DNA from: a bacterium HR29
Lineage (GTDB): Bacteria > Chloroflexota > Dehalococcoidia > Tepidiformales > Tepidiformaceae
Assembly (NCBI GenBank): GCA_002898215.1
Contig: BEIF01000002.1
Location: 62,001-126,000 of the forward strand
Direction: 5' to 3'
DNA length: 64,000 bases
Positions 25,603-34,159 of the stretch are shown piece by piece. Position numbers and translations under genes: made by a program. Below the pieces are notes generated by a model. It ran no database searches and was not told the DNA's origin. It saw only the letters and a list, made by a program, of their open reading frames with translations. The first letter of the stretch is position 1. Each line of letters starts with the position of its first letter.

Positions 25603-27621
25603 TCAGGCTGCGGCAGCGCGGCCTTGCGCCACGACGAGCCGGTTCCTCCCTGCCCGCTTCGCGCGGTAAAGGGCCTTGTCGGCCGCCTCGTACGTGCGGG
25701 CGAGCGATGCCTCGCGGGAGCCGGCGGCAGCCCGCCAGGCCGAGAGTCCGGCGCTCACGGACACAGGAATGGCGGTCCGGCGGTCGACCCGGACCGGCTC
25801 GGCCGCCACGTGCGCCACGGCCGCTTCTGCGCGACGCTCGGCCTCGGCGGGGTCGCACTGGAAGAGGGCGCCGAACTCCTCGCCGCCGAGCCGGCCGAGA
25901 ACGGTGTCGCTCCCCAGGGCCTGCTCGAGTCGCCGACATACCTCCACGATGACGGCGTCGCCCGCGGGATGGCCGTAGGTGTCGTTGATGCGCTTGAAGT
26001 GGTCGATGTCGAAGAGGGCGAGCGCCTTGGGCCGGATTTCGGCCGCGGCGTCGAACCAGGCGCGGCGGCTCCACACGCCGGTGAGGGCGTCGTGGGTGGC
26101 CGCGTACTCCGCCTGGCCGCGAAGCTCGTCGAGTGCGCGGGCCTGCTCCTCCAAGTCGCGCATGCGCGCCTCGAGGGCGGCGAGGAGCTCCTCCTGGCGC
26201 TCATGCGCTTCGACCAGCTCCGTCACGTCGCGGACGACGGCGTAGGCGTACACCCGGGTTGGGGCGACGTTCCAGGAGAGCCAGCGGTATCCGCCGTCCT
26301 TCGTCCGATAGCGGGCGCGCACGTCGCGGAGCTCCTCGCCGTTGCGCACCCGGACGACGGCATCGGCGGAGCCCCGGGCATCCTCAGGGTGGACGAAGTC
26401 GAAGATGCTGCGGCCGAGAAGCTCCTCTTCGGTCCAGCCGAGGACGCGTGTCCAGGCGGGGTTCACTCGCACGAACTGGGCGTCGACATCGAGGATGGCC
26501 AGGAGGTCGATGGAGTAGCGGAAGTAGCGGTCCCGCTCCTCCTCCGCCCGGCGCCGGTCGGTGATGTCTCGGTAGTACCAGACCCGGCCGATCCACTCTC
26601 CGTCCGGGGTGATGGCCGGCGCTGTGTACAGCTCGAAGACGCGGCCGTCGTTCAGGACGATGTCCATCCGCCCGGTGAGATTCGGGTCGGCGTAGGCAGC
26701 CTCGACGAAGCGACGGAAGCGGTGGGGCTCCCGCATCTGCGATTCGAGGAGGGCCATGCGGTCTTCGTACCGGGCTAGGTTCCGCGTGCCGCCGAGCTGC
26801 CAGAGCTCGATGACGCGCTCGTTGAAGTACAGCACCTCGCGCTTCTTCCCCACCACGAAGATGGCGTCGAGGGAGGCGCGCTGGATGACGTCGAGGAGCG
26901 TGTGCGCCTCACGCAGGCGCTGTTCGGCCTCCCGCTGTTGGGTGATGTCTTCGAGGACGCCCACGTGGCCAAGGGTGCGCCCGCCGTCGCGCACGAGCCC
27001 GGTGGTGATGCGCACCCAGGCGGTGGTACCGTCCGGGCGCGTCATCCGCACGACACCGTGGTACGGCTTCCCTTCGAGGGTGGCAGCGGTCCAGGCATCG
27101 AAGAGGGCGTCCCGGTCTTCGGGATGGAAGGCCTTGGCCCACCCCGTGCCTTCGGCCTCTTCGGCCGAGAGGCCGGTGATGCGCCGGTAGGCCGGGTTGG
27201 TGAACTCGCAGGCGCCTTGCGGGTTGGTCGCGAACACGCCGAGGGGAAGCGCCTCGACCAGGGCGCGGAACGGCCGGCCAGCCCCCTGGAAGATACGGCG
27301 CCTCGTCGCGGCCTGGAGGCGCGCGGCGAACTCGTCTCGGCGGAGCCGGCCCAGCACCACGGCGTCGCAGCGGGCCATCTCCGCCGGGGTCACGGTGGAG
27401 CGGTCCACGTTCACCGCGACGACCGGCGGCCGCGTGCGGAACTTCGGCAGCCACCGTTCCACCTGGTCGAGGAGCGGACCGATATCGGGGCCGCAGACGA
27501 CGACGACGTCGGGAGGGTCGCCTGCGGCGTTGGGGCTGACGGGCTCCAACCCCCACGCCTCGAAACGGGCACGCAGACGCCGCTCGGCCCGGGTATTCGG
27601 CGCGAAGATAACGACTTTCAC
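25603..27621 (-). CDS. Multi-PAS diguanylate cyclase with an N-terminal receiver-like domain
   Basis: The 672-residue protein opens with a Rossmann-like, receiver-resembling segment (about 1-105), then three PAS/PAC units (about 125-505), a short coiled coil and a GGDEF domain (about 535-672). The signature is intact (GGEEF near residue 579) and the metal/GTP motif FDIDHFKRINDTYGHPAGD is present, so it should synthesise c-di-GMP. The usual RxxD inhibitory site is absent five residues upstream. The GTG at 27621 is chosen for its GAGGAGAG ribosome site; upstream residues look non-coding. The sensed ligand is unknown. Confidence 0.9.
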   Translation of the reverse strand: MKVVIFAPNTRAERRLRARFEAWGLEPVSPNAAGDPPDVVVVCGPDIGPLLDQVERWLPKFRTRPPVVAVNVDRSTVTPAEMARCDAVVLGRLRRDEFAARLQAATRRRIFQGAGRPFRALVEALPLGVFATNPQGACEFTNPAYRRITGLSAEEAEGTGWAKAFHPEDRDALFDAWTAATLEGKPYHGVVRMTRPDGTTAWVRITTGLVRDGGRTLGHVGVLEDITQQREAEQRLREAHTLLDVIQRASLDAIFVVGKKREVLYFNERVIELWQLGGTRNLARYEDRMALLESQMREPHRFRRFVEAAYADPNLTGRMDIVLNDGRVFELYTAPAITPDGEWIGRVWYYRDITDRRRAEEERDRYFRYSIDLLAILDVDAQFVRVNPAWTRVLGWTEEELLGRSIFDFVHPEDARGSADAVVRVRNGEELRDVRARYRTKDGGYRWLSWNVAPTRVYAYAVVRDVTELVEAHERQEELLAALEARMRDLEEQARALDELRGQAEYAATHDALTGVWSRRAWFDAAAEIRPKALALFDIDHFKRINDTYGHPAGDAVIVEVCRRLEQALGSDTVLGRLGGEEFGALFQCDPAEAERRAEAAVAHVAAEPVRVDRRTAIPVSVSAGLSAWRAAAGSREASLARTYEAADKALYRAKRAGRNRLVVAQGRAAAA

Positions 27622-27741
27622 CGGACGGCCTCTCCTCGCGTAAATGATCGGCTGGGGCGTCCGAGCGCTGCAGCGGGATTCTCGGCATGGTTCAGGTGAA
27701 ACGAATCGATAGGTCGGGGGGACAGGAAGGAGGCTGGGGCG

Positions 27742-27747
27742 TACACT
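27742..27747 (+). promoter_or_regulatory. -10 box TACACT for the small membrane protein/moaC pair
   Basis: The box ends seven bases before the ATG at 27755. Confidence 0.5.
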
Positions 27748-27754
27748 CGGGCCG

Positions 27755-27982
27755 ATGACCGCGAAGCACCCCCTGCGGCAGCGGTTCGAAGAGGAACGGC
27801 GCCGCGCAGCCTTCCTCGCCTTCCTCCCTGCGATGGGCATCGGCATCATCGCTGCCGATACCTGGGTTTCGCCGTGGCTCGGCATCCCGGGCGGCGTTGT
27901 GGCAGGCGCACTCGGGTACGCGGCGGTCTACTGGTACGAATCCCTGATGTGGCGGCGGCACCATGGCCCCTGGCGAGGATGA
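27755..27982 (+). CDS. Small hydrophobic protein of unknown function
   Basis: The 75-residue protein has a charged N-terminus ([14 protein letters not shown]), one or two short hydrophobic spans (about 20-60) and a His/Arg-rich C-terminus. It overlaps the start of moaC by 20 bases and shares a promoter with it, so translation of the two may be coupled. No family recognised. Confidence 0.55.
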   Translation: MTAKHPLRQRFEEERRRAAFLAFLPAMGIGIIAADTWVSPWLGIPGGVVAGALGYAAVYWYESLMWRRHHGPWRG

Positions 27983-28475
27983 ACCCCGCCTGACACACCT
28001 GGACGATGCCGGCCGGGCACGAATGGTCGACGTCACGGAGAAGCCCGAGACGGAGCGCTGGGCACGGGCGGAAGGGTTCATCGCCGCTTCGGCCGCCACC
28101 CTCGACCTCATCGAGCAGGGGGGAGTGCCGAAGGGCGACGTGCTGGCAGCAGCCCGCATCGCGGGCATCATGGCGGCGAAGCGGACGGCGGAGCTCATCC
28201 CGCTCTGTCACCCCCTCGCCATCACGGCGGCCGAGGTGCGGTTCGAACGGGCCGGGCCGGACCGCCTCCGCATCGAGGCGTCGGTGCGCACGGCCGCTCC
28301 CACCGGCGTCGAGATGGAGGCCCTCACGGCGGTCGCCGTCGCCGCCCTCACCGTCTACGACATGTGCAAGGCCGTCGAGCGCGGGATGCGCATCGAGGGC
28401 ATTCGGCTGCTCGAGAAGGCGGGCGGCCGGTCGGGACACTGGAGAGCTCCGCAGGGAGCGTCGGACACCGGCTGA
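27963..28475 (+). CDS. moaC: Cyclic pyranopterin monophosphate synthase
   Basis: The protein converts the 8-cyclo-dihydro-GTP product of MoaA to cyclic pyranopterin monophosphate in molybdenum-cofactor synthesis. Strong signatures are present: [47 protein letters not shown] and the C-terminal EKAGGRSGH. Its 170-residue length is normal. It starts inside the preceding small gene. moaA and later moa/moe genes are not in the window. Confidence 0.97.
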   Translation: MAPGEDEPRLTHLDDAGRARMVDVTEKPETERWARAEGFIAASAATLDLIEQGGVPKGDVLAAARIAGIMAAKRTAELIPLCHPLAITAAEVRFERAGPDRLRIEASVRTAAPTGVEMEALTAVAVAALTVYDMCKAVERGMRIEGIRLLEKAGGRSGHWRAPQGASDTG

Positions 28476-28569
28476 TTCTTCACGGAACGCTATTGCGCCC
28501 TATCTCGTTCTGTGAGACACTTCTCGGCAGGGCGAGACGGCTCGCCCGGAGAGAGTAGGACCCCCTTCC

Positions 28570-28980
28570 ATGGACCTCGTACAGTTCCGCTTCCGGCGCG
28601 CGATCGCGCCCCAACTCCTCCTCCGCGACCCCGAGAGCGGGGTCGCGTTCTATCGCCAGGCTTTTGCTGCCGAGCGGCGGTATCGGCTCGACGACTCCGA
28701 GGGGAGACTGGTTCGGGCCGAGCTCGAGTTCGGCGACGACCTCCTCCTTGTCGAGGCGCTCGACGCAGCCGGCGCCCGGCCCGTCGGCGGTACGGCACTG
28801 GCGGCCATCCGCATTCGGCTCATGGTGCCGAGCGCTGACGAGACGCTGGGCGAGGCGGTCAGCCTCGGCGCCGAGCTCCTCGCGCCGCCGACGAACGGGC
28901 TCGGCCTTCGGAGCGGCGTGGTGCGCGACCCGTTCGGGGTGGAATGGGTCGTCGCGAGTCCCCTCTCCCTGAAGCCCTAG
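28570..28980 (+). CDS. Glyoxalase/VOC-like protein
   Basis: The 136-residue protein has the VOC outline: APQLLLRDPESGVAFYRQAF, a middle strand region and the C-terminal GLRSGVVRDPFGVEWVVASP. The ligand His/Glu set of metal-dependent glyoxalases is incomplete, and the pattern resembles PhnB- or bleomycin-resistance-like members. It meets the convergent peroxiredoxin gene with a four-base overlap. Confidence 0.82.
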   Translation: MDLVQFRFRRAIAPQLLLRDPESGVAFYRQAFAAERRYRLDDSEGRLVRAELEFGDDLLLVEALDAAGARPVGGTALAAIRIRLMVPSADETLGEAVSLGAELLAPPTNGLGLRSGVVRDPFGVEWVVASPLSLKP

Positions 28981-29441
28981 CGCGCCGCGGCCTCGAGCCG
29001 TTCGAGCGCCTCCAAGACCTCGGGCACGTGGGCGCCCACGCGCAGGTCGTGGCGGAGGGCCGCTCGGATGATCCCCTCCTTGTCGATGACGTACGTCACG
29101 CGGGGCGGCAGGAACGGCAACCAGCCCTTCACGTCATACAGGTCGCGCAGCCTCCCGTCCGTGTCGGCGATGAGCGGAAAGGGGAGTTCGTGCCGCTCAC
29201 GGAACCGGACGTGCGAATCGGCGTCGTCAGCGCTCACACCGATGACCACCGCCCCCTTCGCTCGGATGGCGTCGTAGTTGTCCCGGAAGGAGCACGCCTG
29301 CGCCGTGCAGCCGGGGGTGAAGTCCTTCGGGTAGAAGTAGAGGACGACGTGGCGCTTCCCGCGCTCGTCCGAGAGCCGGAAGGGGGTTCCGTCGTCGAGC
29401 GTGGCGGTGAAGTCGGGCGCGGGTGTGCCGGGCTTCAACAC
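28977..29441 (-). CDS. bcp: Peroxiredoxin, BCP/PrxQ type
   Basis: The 154-residue protein contains the peroxidatic-Cys motif FTPGCTAQACSF, with a second Cys five residues later, the CxxxxC arrangement of atypical two-Cys BCP/PrxQ enzymes. It reduces hydroperoxides using thioredoxin. I start it at the GTG at 29441, which has an AGGAG site about eight bases upstream; the 32 residues before it are Arg/Pro-rich and not family-like. Confidence 0.93.
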   Translation of the reverse strand: MLKPGTPAPDFTATLDDGTPFRLSDERGKRHVVLYFYPKDFTPGCTAQACSFRDNYDAIRAKGAVVIGVSADDADSHVRFRERHELPFPLIADTDGRLRDLYDVKGWLPFLPPRVTYVIDKEGIIRAALRHDLRVGAHVPEVLEALERLEAAAR

Positions 29442-29599
29442 GGGCGAGCTCCTGGGCAGGGGTGTCGCTGACGAGGATATCGCGAAGCATCGGCCTCCGA
29501 CCCCGCGCCGAGGAAGCACGGGGGCAGCGCGGCACACGGCCCGTGCGCCGAGGGGAGGTCAGTCCTCCGTTGGCGGGAGAAGGAGGTTCGAGTGAGCGG

Positions 29600-30814
29600 C
29601 TACCCTCGAGGGAGGTTGAGGCCGCGCATGGCGATGATGTTCCGCTGGATCTCGCTCGTGCCCCCGCCGATGGTGCTCGTCGTGGCGTGCATGTAGAAGC
29701 GGGCGATGCGGCCGCTCATGTTCCGCGGGTCGTCCCGGTCGGTGAGCTGCCCGTACAGCCCGGCGAGGTGCATCGCCGTCACCGAGAGGCGGACGTCGAG
29801 CTCGGAGGAGAAGAGCTTCGCGATCGAGGCCTCGCGGTTGGGGACGATACCCCGGTCCTGCAGGGAGATGATCACGTAGGAGAGGAGGGACTCCACCTGC
29901 GCTTCGATGGCCCGTTCGGCGAGCTCGACGCGCACGGTGGGATTGGCGGCGAGCGTGGACTGGCCCTTCGGCGCCTCCTTCGCGTACCGCACCAGGTCGC
30001 GCACGATGAGCTGGTGGCTCACGCTGGTGGCGATGCCGCTTCGCTCGATGTCGAGGGTGGCTGCGGCCACGTACCAGCCCCGGTTCTCCTCGCCGAGGAG
30101 GTTCTCTTTCGGGATGCGAACGTCCTCGAAGAAGACCTCGTTGAATTCGTGGCTACCGAGCATGTTCACCAGGGGGCGCACCGTGATGCCCGGCGACTTC
30201 ATATCGACGAGGAAGTAGGAGATGCCGCGGTGCTTCGGCGCCTCGGGGTCGGTGCGCGCGAGGAGGATGCCCCAATGGGCGGTGTGGGCGCCCGAAGTCC
30301 AGATCTTCTGGCCGTTCACGATGTATTCGTCGCCATCGCGCACGGCCCGGGTCTGGAGCGAGGCGAGGTCGGACCCGGCACCAGGCTCGCTGAAGAGCTG
30401 GCACCACTGCTCATCGCCGGAGAGGATCTTCGGCAGGAAGCGGCGCTTCTGCTCCTCGGTGCCGTACAGCATGATCGTGGGCCCGGCCCAGCCGATGCCG
30501 ATGCCGCCAGGGCGTGGCGCGCGCCGCCAGGTGAACTCCTCCGCAAGGATGAACTGCTCCTTCACGCTGAGCCCGGCGCCGCCGTACTCCTTCGGCCAGG
30601 CGGGGGCAGCCCAGCCGCGCTCGAAGAGCTTCCGCTGCCACTGCCGGTTCAGCTCCGCGAGGCGGGGGTCACGCCGGTAGGCGGCGTTGAAGAGGCCCCA
30701 CTCGACGTTCTCGGCCACGAGCCGGGCGTGCTCGTCGGAGAACTCTCGGTCGAGAAACTCGCGGACTTCGGCGCGGAACGCGGCTTCACGGGGAGAGTCC
30801 CGAAAGTCGACCAC
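29600..30814 (-). CDS. Acyl-CoA dehydrogenase, FadE-like
   Basis: The 404-residue protein shows the ACAD signatures WCQLFSEPGAGSDLASL and GQKIWTSGA, and a C-terminal TSTIGGGTSEIQRNIIAMRGL (FAD-binding and dimer region). Such members act on long-chain, branched or steroid-derived acyl-CoA; a substrate cannot be inferred here. It ends a run of same-strand genes that includes the MaoC hydratase, metallo-hydrolase and LLM oxidoreductase. Confidence 0.92.
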   Translation of the reverse strand: MVDFRDSPREAAFRAEVREFLDREFSDEHARLVAENVEWGLFNAAYRRDPRLAELNRQWQRKLFERGWAAPAWPKEYGGAGLSVKEQFILAEEFTWRRAPRPGGIGIGWAGPTIMLYGTEEQKRRFLPKILSGDEQWCQLFSEPGAGSDLASLQTRAVRDGDEYIVNGQKIWTSGAHTAHWGILLARTDPEAPKHRGISYFLVDMKSPGITVRPLVNMLGSHEFNEVFFEDVRIPKENLLGEENRGWYVAAATLDIERSGIATSVSHQLIVRDLVRYAKEAPKGQSTLAANPTVRVELAERAIEAQVESLLSYVIISLQDRGIVPNREASIAKLFSSELDVRLSVTAMHLAGLYGQLTDRDDPRNMSGRIARFYMHATTSTIGGGTSEIQRNIIAMRGLNLPRG

Positions 30815-30925
30815 GGGGCAGCACCTCCGAGCGAACGGCTGGGCCCAGCGTACGGAGCGGCCGGCGTCCCGGTCGAGACCCGCACGGCCGCCCCCTGCTT
30901 CCGCTGGGCTTTGGCAGCGACGGGG

Positions 30926-31777
30926 CTACTTCAGCCAGATGGCGGCGTTGGAGATGACGGGCGAGTTCCGCTCCTTCGTCTTCGCCTCGACGATGATCTG
31001 GTTCCCCTCGCGCCACATCGAGGTGACGATCGTCTCCCCGGGGAAGACGACGCCCGAGAAGCGGGCCTGGTAGCGGGCCACCTTGCCCGTGTCGCCGCCG
31101 AGGGCTCGGTCGACCACCGCCTTGCAGACGATGCCGTACGAGCAGAGTCCGTGGAGGATTGGCCGGTCGAAGCCGCCCAGCTTCGCGAAATCCGGGTCGG
31201 CGTGGAGCGGGTTCTTATCGCCCGAAAGCCGGTAGAGCAACGCCTGCTGGGGGAGCGTCGGCGACTCGACGACCAGGTCGGGGTCGCGCTGGGGCGGCAG
31301 GTTTCCGGCCTCGGGGCCGCGCTCTCCGCCGAAGCCGCCCTCCCCCCGGAGGAAGAGGGAGAAGCGGTTCGTGAACATGAGGTTCCCGTTGCCGTCCTTC
31401 GTCTGCACCTCGAGCACGACGAGGGCGGCGCGCCCCTTGTCGTAGATGGCGGCGATGCGCCCCTGGGATTCGACCGTCGCTTCCGTCGGGATGGGAGCGT
31501 GGACTTCCAGGTCCTGTTCACCGTGGAGGAGGAGTGCCGGGTTGAACTGAAGCCCGGGCACCTGCCCCAGCCCTCCCAGGGAGCCGAATGCCGGGATGAC
31601 TCCCCAGGTCGGTAGCACCTTCAGGTTCTTCTCGTACGTGTAGGCGAGCTCGTTCGGGTCGGTGGGCGGGTTCCCCGCGCCGAGGCCGAGGTGGTAGAGG
31701 ATGATGCGGTCCTGGTCCCAGCTGAAGGGGCGGCCGGCGAGCGTCGCGCCGAGCGCCTTCGACGGATCGATGGGCAT
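30926..31777 (-). CDS. MaoC-like enoyl-CoA hydratase (hydratase 2)
   Basis: The 283-residue protein has the two-hotdog layout of eukaryotic-type hydratase 2: an N-terminal hotdog (about 1-150) and a catalytic C-terminal one. The active motif reads YRLSGDKNPLHADPDFA, with the Asp/His dyad, followed by GFDRPILHGLCSYG. It would hydrate trans-2-enoyl-CoA to (R)-3-hydroxyacyl-CoA, the step after the neighbouring acyl-CoA dehydrogenase. Confidence 0.92.
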   Translation of the reverse strand: MPIDPSKALGATLAGRPFSWDQDRIILYHLGLGAGNPPTDPNELAYTYEKNLKVLPTWGVIPAFGSLGGLGQVPGLQFNPALLLHGEQDLEVHAPIPTEATVESQGRIAAIYDKGRAALVVLEVQTKDGNGNLMFTNRFSLFLRGEGGFGGERGPEAGNLPPQRDPDLVVESPTLPQQALLYRLSGDKNPLHADPDFAKLGGFDRPILHGLCSYGIVCKAVVDRALGGDTGKVARYQARFSGVVFPGETIVTSMWREGNQIIVEAKTKERNSPVISNAAIWLK

Positions 31778-31832
31778 GGGATCCTCCTTCGCGCGTGTTG
31801 CGCTGCCATCCTACCCGCTCGGGCCGTTTCCT

Positions 31833-32762
31833 TCAGGCGAAGCAATGGGGCGGCTGGCCGCCGTTGTAGGCCACCATCTCGGCGAAGACACGGCGGATGT
31901 CCAGGGGTGCGGCCGGCGGATCCCCCCGCAGCTCGGAGTACGCCCGGTGCAGGTTCGCGACGATGCGCTCCCGGTCGCTCAGCTCGGCGAAGGGGCCTAA
32001 ATCGAGCTCCCGGGCGAGTTCGAGCGGCTCGAGGCCGGCCTCGAAACCGCGCCGCGCCGACTCCTGGACGAAGCGGAGGTACCGCTCGACCGCGTCGATG
32101 GCCTCCGGCCCGCAGACGGGCCCGTGTCCGGGCACGATGCTCTCGGCACCGAACGAGCGCAGCCTCCCGAGCGCCTCGAGCCACCCCGCGATGGTGCCGC
32201 CGATGGCGAGCGGCGTGCCGCCGTTGAAGATGAGGTCGCCCGCGAAGAGCAGCTTCCGCTCCGGAATCCAGGCGACGATGTCGCCCGTGGTATGGGCCGG
32301 GCCCAGGTAGTGCAGCTCGATGCGCAGGTCGCCCGCGTATAGCGTCAGACGCTCGTCGAAGGTGACGAACGGCGGCGTAACCCGTATCTCGCCCCAGTCG
32401 ACGTCGGGGAAGAGCGCGGCTGCCGAGGTGCCGCTGCCGATGGCCTCCTCGCGGCAGCGCTCGTGGGCGACGATGGCCGTGTTCGGGGCGAAGACGAAGT
32501 TCCCCCACGTGTGGTCACCGTGGGAGTGCGTGTTCACGAGCACCTGGACGGGCTTCTCCGTCTGACGACGGAGGGCTGCGAACAGCGCGCGGGCGCGCCG
32601 CGCGGTGCTCGTCGAATCGATGGCAATGACACCCTCCGGGCCGACGATGAAGCCGGCGTTGTTGAGGAACCAGGTGCCGTCGGGCTGGATGTAGGCGAAG
32701 ATGCCCGCGCTCACCTCCTCCACCTGAGGCGGCGCCGGGGTGAGGATTTCGTTCTCGGTCAT
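31833..32762 (-). CDS. Metallo-beta-lactamase-fold hydrolase
   Basis: The 309-residue enzyme contains the zinc motif HSHGDHTWG (HxHxDH), the third-His region LGPAHTTGDIVAW, the Asp of LLFAGDLIF and the last His in VPGHGPV. This matches the SoxH/quinoprotein-relay-like or glyoxalase II-like MBL group. It overlaps the LLM gene by four bases (ATGA), a sign of translational coupling, so it may process a product of that oxidoreductase. Confidence 0.9.
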   Translation of the reverse strand: MTENEILTPAPPQVEEVSAGIFAYIQPDGTWFLNNAGFIVGPEGVIAIDSTSTARRARALFAALRRQTEKPVQVLVNTHSHGDHTWGNFVFAPNTAIVAHERCREEAIGSGTSAAALFPDVDWGEIRVTPPFVTFDERLTLYAGDLRIELHYLGPAHTTGDIVAWIPERKLLFAGDLIFNGGTPLAIGGTIAGWLEALGRLRSFGAESIVPGHGPVCGPEAIDAVERYLRFVQESARRGFEAGLEPLELARELDLGPFAELSDRERIVANLHRAYSELRGDPPAAPLDIRRVFAEMVAYNGGQPPHCFA

Positions 32763-34045
32763 TCGCGCTCCTCCTTCCTTCTGGCGCGTGCGGGCTGACG
32801 AAGGACCTCGCTGGGTTCAGGCAGCGGCTGCGGGCGGGCGCGGCGCTCCCTCGGCAGCGGCTTCGGGTACCAGTGGTCCTCGTACTCCTTGAACTTGTCC
32901 CGCAAGAGCGGCATCACCTTTTCGGCGAAGAGGGCGGTGTTGTAGTACGCCTTCTCCCGCGGCATGTCACCCATCTGCATGAGGAGCATCAGATGGCCGA
33001 CGTGCAGCGTCTCGGCGAGCTCGTCGAGCTGCTCGGCCACGCGCGATGGGCTGCCTGCGATCACGTATCCCTGCTCCACGAGACCCTCCCAGGACTGGCG
33101 GGCGCGGGCGTTCTGGGCCGCTTGCTCGAACTGGGAGCGGAGGCCAGCCTTCACCGTTCGGAGGGTGCGGTAGCCGGGCGCATCGGCGAAGCCGGGGTAG
33201 ACGTGGAGGCAGCGGTTGTAGAAGTAGTCGATGTGAGGCCAGTACAGCTCCTTCGCCTCCCGCTCCGTTTCCGCCACGCACACCACTTGGGCGAATCCGG
33301 CGTGGTACGGGTTCGTCTCCTTCCCCATCCGCTCCATGCGTTCCCAGAAGCCTTGCATCACCTTCTGGGCCCGCTTGTACCCGCTGTAGGAGAGGTAGGA
33401 GTAGAGGTAGCCCCTATCGGCGCACCACTCCCAGGTCTCGATCGAGCCCCCACCCGGGATCCAGATCGGAGGGTGCGGCTGCTGGAGCGGCCGCGGCCAT
33501 GGGTTCACATAACGCACCTGGGTGTACTTCCCGTTGAAGTGGAAGGTGTCCTTCCGTGTCCAGCACTGGAGGATGAGGTCGTGAGCCTCGTAGTACCGCT
33601 CACGGAGCTGGGCAGGGTTCGCGCCGTAGGCGAAGTTGGTGTCCATGCTCGTGCCGACGGGGAACCCGGCGACGAGCCGCCCGCCCGAAAGCACGTCGAG
33701 CATGGCGAACTCCTCCGCCACCCGTAAGGGCGGGTTATAGAGCGCGATGGAGTTCCCCATGACGACGATCGCCGCCCGCTCGGTCCGCCGGGCGAGGGCC
33801 GCGGCCATCAGGTTCGGGCTCGGCATCAGCCCGTACGCGTTGGAGTGGTGCTCGTTCACGCAGATCCCGTCGAAGCCGCACTTCTCGGCGAACTCCAGCT
33901 CGTCCAGGTACTCGTGGTAGACGGCGTTCCCCCGCTCCGGGTCGTACAAGCGGTAATCGACGTCGACCCAGACGCTGCGGTGCTTCTGCTGGAAGTCGTC
34001 CGGCAAGTGCGGCCAGGGCATGAGGTGGAACCAGTGGAACTTCAC
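32759..34045 (-). CDS. LLM-class flavin-dependent oxidoreductase (bacterial luciferase-like)
   Basis: The 428-residue protein matches the luciferase-like monooxygenase barrel: EKCGFDGICVNEHHSN, AAIVVMGNSIALYNPPLRVAEEFAMLDVLSGGRLVAGF and YVIAGSPSRVAEQLDEL. Members use reduced flavin (FMNH2 or F420) to oxidise substrates. It is longer than many relatives. A minus-strand TATACT box at 34092-34097 lies 46 bases upstream. Confidence 0.92.
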   Translation of the reverse strand: MKFHWFHLMPWPHLPDDFQQKHRSVWVDVDYRLYDPERGNAVYHEYLDELEFAEKCGFDGICVNEHHSNAYGLMPSPNLMAAALARRTERAAIVVMGNSIALYNPPLRVAEEFAMLDVLSGGRLVAGFPVGTSMDTNFAYGANPAQLRERYYEAHDLILQCWTRKDTFHFNGKYTQVRYVNPWPRPLQQPHPPIWIPGGGSIETWEWCADRGYLYSYLSYSGYKRAQKVMQGFWERMERMGKETNPYHAGFAQVVCVAETEREAKELYWPHIDYFYNRCLHVYPGFADAPGYRTLRTVKAGLRSQFEQAAQNARARQSWEGLVEQGYVIAGSPSRVAEQLDELAETLHVGHLMLLMQMGDMPREKAYYNTALFAEKVMPLLRDKFKEYEDHWYPKPLPRERRARPQPLPEPSEVLRQPARARRKEERE

Positions 34046-34091
34046 GCGCGCCCCCTTTCCCGTGTTCGGACCGATTCTTCGGCAGGGCGAA

Positions 34092-34097
34092 AGTATA
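34092..34097 (-). promoter_or_regulatory. -10 box TATACT for the LLM oxidoreductase/MBL operon
   Basis: A near-consensus hexamer lies 46 bases before the LLM start codon. It probably drives the coupled pair and possibly the downstream hydratase and dehydrogenase. Confidence 0.45.
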
Positions 34098-34145
34098 CCC
34101 GCTGCTCACGCGGGTGTGGCGAAAGGGAGGTGTGTTCCCGTCCTT

Positions 34146-34151
34146 TACGAT
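34146..34151 (+). promoter_or_regulatory. -10 box TACGAT for the antiporter gene
   Basis: It ends eight bases before the ATG at 34160. Confidence 0.45.
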
Positions 34152-34159
34152 GGGCGGTG

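Noticed and set aside
33845-34159. N-terminal extension of the antiporter frame
   Set aside because: The extension lies over the LLM oxidoreductase gene; the TACGAT box and homology favour the ATG at 34160.
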